Assembly (NCBI GenBank): GCA_036986275.1
Contig: BTRG01000078.1
Coordinates: 1 to 8,269, forward strand
Length of the DNA: 8,269 nucleotides
Direction of reading: 5' to 3'
DNA from: BTRG01 sp036986275
Lineage (GTDB): Bacteria; Pseudomonadota; Gammaproteobacteria; Acidiferrobacterales; SZUA-150
Shown here: one piece after another, positions 1 through 6,900 of the stretch
Position numbering within the stretch: the first letter of the stretch is position 1
Layout of the letters: each line of letters opens with the position of its first letter
The notes under the pieces: model-generated
Databases searched by the model: none
The model's input: the letters and a program-made list of their open reading frames with translations, nothing else
Told to the model about the DNA's origin: nothing
Translations under genes and position numbers: made by a program

Positions 1-134
1 CTACCCTGGAGGAGGTCGGCCAGGAAATCGGGGTAACCCGTGAGCGCGTTCGCCAGATACAGATGGATGCGCTGAAGAAGCTGAAACGTATATTGGAGGA
101 GGAGGGGTTTTCTGTTGATGCGCTTTTGAAATAA
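1..134 (+). CDS. rpoS: RNA polymerase sigma factor RpoS, C-terminal end (5' truncated by window)
   Basis: Only the last 43 codons are present, read from base 3 to the TAA at 132-134. They encode region 4.2 of a sigma-70 family factor, the helix-turn-helix that contacts the -35 promoter element: TLEEVGQEIGVTRERVRQIQ is the characteristic core, followed by a basic helix (DALKKLKRIL). The tail GFSVDALLK matches the RpoS type (E. coli RpoS ends in a similar 'GLNIEALF' tail), whereas RpoD ends in a longer sequence with an 'FLDD'-like end, so I read this as the stationary-phase/general stress sigma factor. The gene starts outside the window. It converges on the minus-strand Mth938-like gene, with 64 bases between the two stop codons and no clear hairpin terminator between them. 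The family assignment is secure; the RpoS assignment rests on the tail alone. Confidence 0.88.
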   Translation, partial: TLEEVGQEIGVTRERVRQIQMDALKKLKRILEEEGFSVDALLK

Positions 135-176
135 GTAAGAAGTAAGAGGTAAGAAGTGAAGAGTAAAAAGTGAGAA
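135..176. repeat. Six degenerate tandem heptamers after rpoS
   Basis: Immediately after the rpoS stop codon, six consecutive 7-base units can be read: GTAAGAA, GTAAGAG, GTAAGAA, GTGAAGA, GTAAAAA, GTGAGAA. All begin with GT and the rest is purine only. Units 1 and 3 are identical and unit 2 differs by one base. The tract therefore has strong strand asymmetry (no C at all). It lies in the gap between two convergent genes. It may be a simple-sequence repeat expanded by replication slippage; a function in termination or mRNA stability cannot be read from the sequence. Confidence 0.7.
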
Positions 177-198
177 GATGGTGGTGATGTTTCTGCGT

Positions 199-564
199 CT
201 ATTCCAGGATCATCGCTGCGACGACACGCCGGTTTTCCGATAACAGGACGTTGAAGGTGCGGCAGGCGGCGTCCGTGTTCATGATTTCCACACCAATCCC
301 CTGAACCAGTAGTCCGGCCGTAATATGCGGCGCAGGAAACTGCTGGCGCTCGCCGGTGCCCAGGATGACGATCTCGGGTTGGTAATCAGCCAGCTGGTCG
401 ATGTGTTCAGACGTGATTGCATCGAAGTTCTGCGGGGCCCATTCAAGTATCTTATCCGGTGTAATCACTACACTGCAGTTGATGCGTTTTTCATTGATGA
501 TGATCTCGCCCTGCCGGTAGGCCTGGATCGAGTTGCTGCCGGATGTGTCCTGTGTAAATTGCAT
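199..564 (-). CDS. Mth938-like domain protein (DUF498 / NDUFAF3 family)
   Basis: A 121-residue small soluble protein with no signal peptide or membrane segment. Family hallmarks are visible: a central strand PEIVILGTG (residues 63-71) followed by a proline-containing loop, and the C-terminal signature GIGVEIMNTDAACRTFNVL (about 89-107), ending in an NRRVVAAMIL helix/strand. This is the Mth938-like fold, found in bacteria and archaea as stand-alone proteins and in mitochondria as NDUFAF3, a respiratory complex I assembly factor. The bacterial function is not established, so none is assigned. The start at 562-564 gives the usual family length and begins just before the conserved region. The frame stays open upstream to 699, and an ATG at 610-612 (AGGATA just before it) is an alternative that would add 16 residues. 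Neither start has a strong ribosome binding site. The gene is convergent with rpoS and divergent from the large RHS gene. Confidence 0.85.
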   Translation of the reverse strand: MQFTQDTSGSNSIQAYRQGEIIINEKRINCSVVITPDKILEWAPQNFDAITSEHIDQLADYQPEIVILGTGERQQFPAPHITAGLLVQGIGVEIMNTDAACRTFNVLLSENRRVVAAMILE

Positions 565-783
565 AATGGGAAGATACGCAGGCAGGCGCGGTGAGACAAG
601 TTTAAACAGCATTATCCTACAGACAGGCTCTTGCGGCGCAAATAATCTATGTGCGTAAGGCCCGGTGTATGTAGTGAGAGGTAATTTTATCGAGGTCAAT
701 TACCCGGGAGCAGAATTTCATGCAAGCGATGCCTGATTGAGAAGGAAATAGTATCGATCACACGATAGCCAGGGAGTGGCGAA
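565..783. other. Divergent intergenic region upstream of the RHS gene
   Basis: These 219 bases separate the start of the Mth938-like gene from the ATG of the giant RHS gene and should carry the promoters of both. I searched for -35/-10 pairs by eye and found none good enough to annotate. TTGAGA at 737-742 is a fair -35 match for the plus strand but has no TATAAT-like partner at a proper distance. Downstream of it sit a short inverted repeat (752-767) and the ribosome binding site (771-776). An in-frame TAG at 766-768 closes the RHS frame upstream. Part of the region (to 612) may be coding if the longer start of the minus-strand gene is used. Confidence 0.5.
771..776 (+). promoter_or_regulatory. 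Ribosome binding site of the RHS gene
   Basis: AGGGAG ends seven bases before the ATG at 784-786, a good Shine-Dalgarno match at normal spacing. An in-frame TAG at 766-768 lies just upstream, so 784 is the first possible ATG in the frame. The site supports the long N-terminus over the internal Met at codon 42 (907), which has no purine-rich stretch in front of it. Confidence 0.7.
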
Positions 784-960
784 ATGAAAATATTGGATAG
801 ACTGGATCAGTTCGTGCCTGTAATTACTGCAGACATTGGTAGAAGAACAGGGGATTTTCAGTGCCGTATTTATACTTCATCGAAAAGGGCGGTCCGAATT
901 CTCTTCATGCGTTTGTTTGCCGGGCTGCTGGTGCTGGGTGGTCTGTATTCAGCTTATGCG
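784..960 (+). other. Extended Sec-type signal region of the RHS protein
   Basis: Residues 1-59. The classical signal peptide parts are at the end: basic stretch KRAVRILFMR (34-43), hydrophobic core LFAGLLVLGGLYS (44-56) and an Ala-Tyr-Ala motif at 57-59 before Gln60, a good signal peptidase I site. About 33 mostly polar residues precede it, making the signal nearly twice the usual length. Met42 could start a normal short signal peptide, but it lacks a ribosome binding site and the basic residues lie before it. I see no lipobox cysteine, so a lipoprotein is unlikely. Confidence 0.7.
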
Positions 961-3900
961 CAGGCACTGACACCCACAGCGTACTACGTGCTCGATCCCG
1001 ATTTTGGTAATGCTGATGCCACGGTTGTAAGCCTTGAGGACGGCAACACGATTACTGCCGGTGGTACCCAGCTGACCCTTGATAATGGAGAGATTGGGAC
1101 AATACCGGCCGCTGATCTTGCGCAGGGTACCAAGATCTCCGGCACCGGCGCCTTTACCTTGGGAAATTCTGTCAATGGCACGGATTTGCCGAATCCACAA
1201 AGCTTTGCCGGCACGCTTTTTTCGATTCCACACAGGACCGACAGTCATCGTTACCTGTTGTTGAGCCCGGATATGGATGCGCAGGTAACCATTGAGCTTG
1301 ATGGAAATAATAACGATATCACGTTAACGGCAGGGCAGGTTTATACGCAGGAGATGGGGAGTAATAACGGTAGATTGGGCGAGATCAGCTCGGATGTCCC
1401 GATCCTGGTGCAGCACAAGGGGTATGACAATAATGATGCCCGTTATTCCTATCCAGTCCCACCAGCAGCACTGGAGGTCTGGGGCTTCAATTCGCAGGAA
1501 ATCCTGGTGGGGTCTGCCGATGGACGTCCACAAGTAAATGTGTACGCAAGTAATGGCGATTCGAAAAATAATTCATTTGACAAACATGAATGGAAAGAAA
1601 TTAATGTGGGCAAGAGTAAAGATCAGGGAAAGGGCGATGCGATCCACGTCATTGCTGATGAACCCGTCTCGGCAGTCCAGTTTGATGATGGTGACGGTCG
1701 GGAATCCACGGCTTTTTTTAGCACTGAATACCTGGCGACCCATTTTGCGCTGCCGGTCGATGCCCAGTATGTGGCGGTGTTGTGTACTCAGCCAAACACG
1801 GTCATTACCCTCTATGAAGCAGGTTACGCACCTGTTATGGAGACCTGTGATGCGAACGGGCCGACACCGGACGATGAGTATTTTGGTTCATCATCAAACG
1901 GTATAAGCATGAAGGCCGGGGCCCGCATCGAGGCGACCCTGCCAGTCTATCTGATCTACGAAGATGCCAGCACCAATGACGAAAAAAATCTGCTGGGCTT
2001 TGACCTGTGGGGGCCTGTCACCACCGTCATTAATCCTGGCGATCAGGCACATCTCGAAACCCGCAACGTATTGCTGCAAATAAAGGCAATAAGCAGTGAC
2101 GGGAGTCCGCTGACCTACAGTGCGACCGGTTTGCCGCCCGGTCTTGCTATTGACCCGGTCAGAGGGCTTATCAGCGGGCAAATAGCGCAGGGGGCGATGG
2201 GCAGTTATTCGCCTACAGTCACTGCTGATGACGGGATATCCCAGCCCGGTGTTACCTTCCAGTGGACCATCACGGGCGGTAATGTCGGCATTGAGACCCT
2301 GTTTCGATCGGGCGATTACTGGAAATACCTGGATGATGGGTCTAATCAGGGGACAGCATGGCGTAGTCCGTCGATGGATGATAGTTCATGGCTGGACGGT
2401 TATTCACAGTTTGGATTTGGTGAGGGGGATGAGGCCACTGTTGTGAACTATGGGTTTGATCCGGACAGGAAATACATCACCACCTATTTCCGGAAGGAAT
2501 TTGTGCTGGCAGATAACAAGCTGGTTGCAGACCTTGCTCTGCGCCTGATGCGCGATGATGGTGCGGTGGTGTATTTGAATGGCAATGAAGTACTGCGTTC
2601 CAATATGCCCAATGGAACAATTGGATATAATAAGCGTGCATCCCAGCCGGTGGACAGGACCGGCAGGAGCAATATCAGCAGGAACGAGAATACCTTTCTC
2701 GACTACTACATCGATCCGGGTTGGCTGGTTGACGGGGTCAATCTACTGGCTGTTGAAGTGCATCTCAACAGTGACCGCAGTAGTGACATGAGCTTTGACC
2801 TGGAGCTCAGTGCCGGCATTGATCTTATAGAAGACATTATCCCCCCTGCTGCGATCAATCTGAACCTGATTTCTTTCAAGACCTCCTGGGGTAAAACAGT
2901 CATTACCGGACAGGCGGGCGCTGTCGAGGCCTTTGCGCGCGTTACTATCACGACAGCAACTGGCGAGACGGTGACCGTTGTCGCCAATGCGAAAGGTGCT
3001 TTTCAGGTAAGCCTCAATACCGATACGGATGAAGATGTCTCGATCACCGTGGCGGACCGTCATGGCAACACGGGTGAAACCATCAATGTGACCGCAGTCG
3101 GTAGTACGGCCGGTTCGTTTGATGTCAGCCCGCAGGGTGCAGGGACCTATACGATTCCACTGACCCTGCCACCGGGTATCGCAGGCATGCAGCCTGGCTT
3201 GTCACTGACCTATAACAGCCAGACCGGTAATGGCCTGCTCGGGGTGGGCTGGTCACTGCAGGGCCTGTCGGCCATCAGCCGCTGTGGGACCACCAAGGTG
3301 CAGGACGGGTTTATCGATGCGGTCGATTTTGATGCCAATGATAAATTCTGCCTGGACGGGCAGCGCCTGATCGCCGTCAGCGGGTCTTATGGCGGTGACA
3401 CAACCGAGTACCGCACGGAAATCGACAGTTTTTCGAAGATTGTCTCCTACACGGAAGCGGGCACCAGTGGTGTCGCCAATTTCCGTGTCTGGACCAAGTC
3501 CGGACAAACCCTCGAATATGGCGTGAGCGCAGATTCACGCATTGAAGCTACTAACCGGAGTGATGGCACTGTGCTGATCTGGGCGGTAAACCGGGTGCAG
3601 GATACGGTGGGCAATTACATCACCACGACCTATACGGAAAGCAGCTGGTCGGGTGAGTATTATCCGCTTCGGATTGACTATACCGGTAATGACAATGCGG
3701 GCGTGGCTCCGCTGGCGTCGGTGTCTTTTTCATACAGTCGTAAGCCTGATACAAGGACCTGGTTGGCCGGGTCCCGGATTGAAGCGACCAAGGTGATGTC
3801 TGTGATTACCACGCAGGTCGGGTCGGCTGTGGTCCGAAATTACAATCTCACCTATAAAAAGGGTACGGCTACGGGCAGGAAACGTTTGGAATCCGTGCAG

Positions 3901-6900
3901 GAATGCAGTCCGAGCGCCTGTCTGCCTGCAAACGTGTTCGTTTGGCAGGATATGGCCGGGGCAGATTTCAGTGCTGTTGCGACATCAAGTCACGCTGGGT
4001 CGGGGTTTGCTACCGGCACATCCTGGGCGGATGTGAATGGCGATGGTCTCGCCGACTGGGTGCGGGCTGTTACTGACCGCACACAAGTCCGCTTATCAAA
4101 CGGTGACGGAACATTCGGCTCGATGATTGAGTCAACACACGGTCAAAGCAATCTATACAACCTTGTCACGTGGACGGATATTAATGGTGATGGTCTGGCC
4201 GATTGGCTTAGGGCGGGATATAACAATACCCAGATCCGTCTATCAAACGGTGATGGTACATTTGGGCCGTTAGTCGTATCGGCGCACGGGGCAAACAACC
4301 TGTACACCTATGTCTCATGGGCGGATATTAATGGCGATGGTCAGGCCGACTGGGTTAGGTCGGGTGCTGATCGGGCGCAAGCCCGGTTGTCAAACGGTGA
4401 CGGTACTTTTGGAGCCTTAATCGAATCATTACACGGCACAAGCAACATGTCCTACGTGGTCACATGGGCGGATATTAATGGAGATGGTCTGGCCGATTGG
4501 CTGAGGGCGGGTTATGACCGAACCCAGGTTCGACTATCAAACGGTGATGGGTCTTTTGGGGCATTAATAGAGTCTCTACACGGTGCAATTGGCCTGGACA
4601 CCTATGCCTCATGGGCAGATATTAACGGCGATGGCCTGGCCGACTGGATGTACGCGGGCAGTAGTAAAACCCTGGTTCGGTTATCAAAAGGGGATGGTAC
4701 CTTTGGCGTACTGACCGAATCAGCACATGGTGCGAGTTACCTGCACACCTATGTCTCCTGGGCGGATATCAACGCCGATGGCATGGCTGACTGGGTCAGG
4801 GCGGGATATAACAATACCCAGGTCCGTCTATCAAACGGTGATGGTACCTTCGGCGCATTAACTGAATCTGCACACGGCGCTAGCTTGTACACCGATGTTT
4901 CCTGGCTGGATGTCAATGGCGACGGTCTGACCGACTGGGTACGTGCGGGGTCTACCGATATAAAGGTGCGCCTGCATACAGGCGTAATGCCGGATTTAAT
5001 TAAAAAAATTACAAACGGCACGGGGCTTAAATACAACCTTGTACATAAGCCACTGACGAATAATACGGTCTATACAAAATACAGCGATGCTACTTATCCA
5101 GTCGTGGATATCCAGGCGCCGATGTACGTCGTCTCATCGTCTTCTATTTCGGATGGGATTGGTGGCTTGTCCTTTGCGAGTTATCACTACGAAGGTCTGA
5201 AGGTGGATTTGTCGGGCCGCGGGTTGCTTGGTTTTTCAAAGACCACGGTGACGGATAACCAGACTGGTATTGTCACGGAGGTGGATTATTCACAGGCATT
5301 CCCGTATATCGGGATGGCGCTGCGAAGTGGGACGATGCTGAATAACCAACTATTGACGGAGACTGTCAATACTCTCGATAATTTTACTACCGCCTCGGCG
5401 GCTGTTTATTTCCCACACGTGTCAAGTAATATTGAGAAGACCTATGAGCTCCCTGGCGGCGGTGCAAACCTGATCACCACGGTGGTATCGTCAAACATTT
5501 ATGACCCCCCCGGCGAGGGTCTGTGGGGCAATGTTTCAGGTGTGAGCGTGACCACCAGTGGCGGGGGTGAGAGCTACAAAAAGGACACGACGAATACCTA
5601 CAAGACCGCCGACCCTGTGAACTGGATCCTCGGCCGTCTCGAATCCGCTACTGTAGATCATTCGGTTAACGGGGGTGTGCCGGAGCAACGCAAGTCCGCC
5701 TTTGAATACGACCCCAATAATGGTTTGTTGACGGCAGAGATTATCGAGCCAGGCAACGCGGAACTCGAATTACGCACCGAATATGCCTATGACCTCTTTG
5801 GGCGCAAGTCAGGCACCACGGTACGTGATTCCAATGCGGCCACGCATGCAATTCTTGAACGCACCTCCGGTAGTATCTATACACCGGCAGGCATAGCAGA
5901 CCCTGACAGGCCCTATGATGCGCGATTGGTGAATACCAACGCGCTCGGACATTCCGAGACCCAATGGATCGATACCCGCTATGGTGTTGTCGTCAGCCTG
6001 ACCGGTCCGAACGGATTATCAACCGACTGGGACTTTGATGATTTCGGGCGCAAGATTCTTGAGACCCGGGCGGACGGCACTACAACAGACTGGAGTTTTA
6101 GCTGGTGTGGCGCGCACTGTCCCAATGGCGGGATGGCCGTAACGGTGGAGGCGTCCGGCTCCGTACCGGTCACCGCGTATTCCGATTTCCTGGGCCGGGA
6201 AGTGCGCACAGCTACGCTTGGGCTGAATGGTACCCCTATATACAAAGACACCCAGTACAACAACCTGGGGCAGACGACCGGGGTCACCCGGCCCTATTAC
6301 GCAGGCGGCGCTGTCTACTGGACGAATTATCTCTACGATGTGCTTGGACGGGCCAAAGATGAATACAACCCGGACGGTGGCCGCATGATGACGACCTATA
6401 ATGGCCTGTCCACCACGTTGCGGCGCTATGATCTCGCCGGGAGCTACGATCAGAGCGTGACCCGCATTAGTAATGTGCTGGGCAAGCTGAAGGAAATGAT
6501 CGATGAAGGAACGGCGCATACCTTCTATGACTATGACCCCTTGGGTAACCTCGTCAAGGTGACTGATTCCGCGGGTAACATCAGCACCATGGACTATGAC
6601 GACCGGGGCCGCAAGATTGCTATGAATGACCCGGATATGGGCATCTGGTCCTACCGGTACGATGCAGCGGGTCAGTTACGAGAGCAGCAGGACGCCAAAC
6701 TCCAGGTCGTAACCATGATTTATGACCAGTTGGGGCGCATGCTCAGCCGCAGTGAAGTGGAAGGCACCAGTACCTGGGTCTATGACACCGCAGCCAAGGG
6801 TGTTGGCAAGCTGGCCAGCGTTGTCAATGGCGTCAATGGGTATCAGAAAACCTATACCTACGACAGTCTTGGCAGGCCTGCATCCGCTACCAGCAGTATC

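Noticed and set aside
135..198. Rho-independent terminator between rpoS and the convergent gene
   Set aside because: No GC-rich stem followed by a T-run is visible on either strand; only the purine heptamer tract is present.
325..594. 89-codon plus-strand frame
   Set aside because: It is antisense to the Mth938-like gene, whose conserved signature is on the minus strand.
611..616. Possible minus-strand -10 box (GATAAT) for the Mth938-like gene
   Set aside because: No TTGACA-like -35 element lies at proper spacing, and the site overlaps the alternative ATG at 610-612.
737..765. Possible sigma-70 promoter starting with TTGAGA at 737
   Set aside because: No TATAAT-like element lies 16-18 bases downstream; the sequence there is ACACGA.
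1538..1906. 122-codon plus-strand frame
   Set aside because: It is an out-of-frame shadow of the giant gene; Met- and Ser/Arg-rich with no pattern.
6103..6120. WCGAHC resembling a thioredoxin WCGHC active site
   Set aside because: It has an extra residue between the cysteines (CxxxC) and sits among YD repeats with no thioredoxin fold around it. Cysteine pairs at this place are familiar in related RHS proteins.
6019..6519. 166-codon minus-strand open frame, with a second one at 5979-6287
   Set aside because: Both are antisense to YD repeats, overlap one another in different frames and have no recognisable motif.
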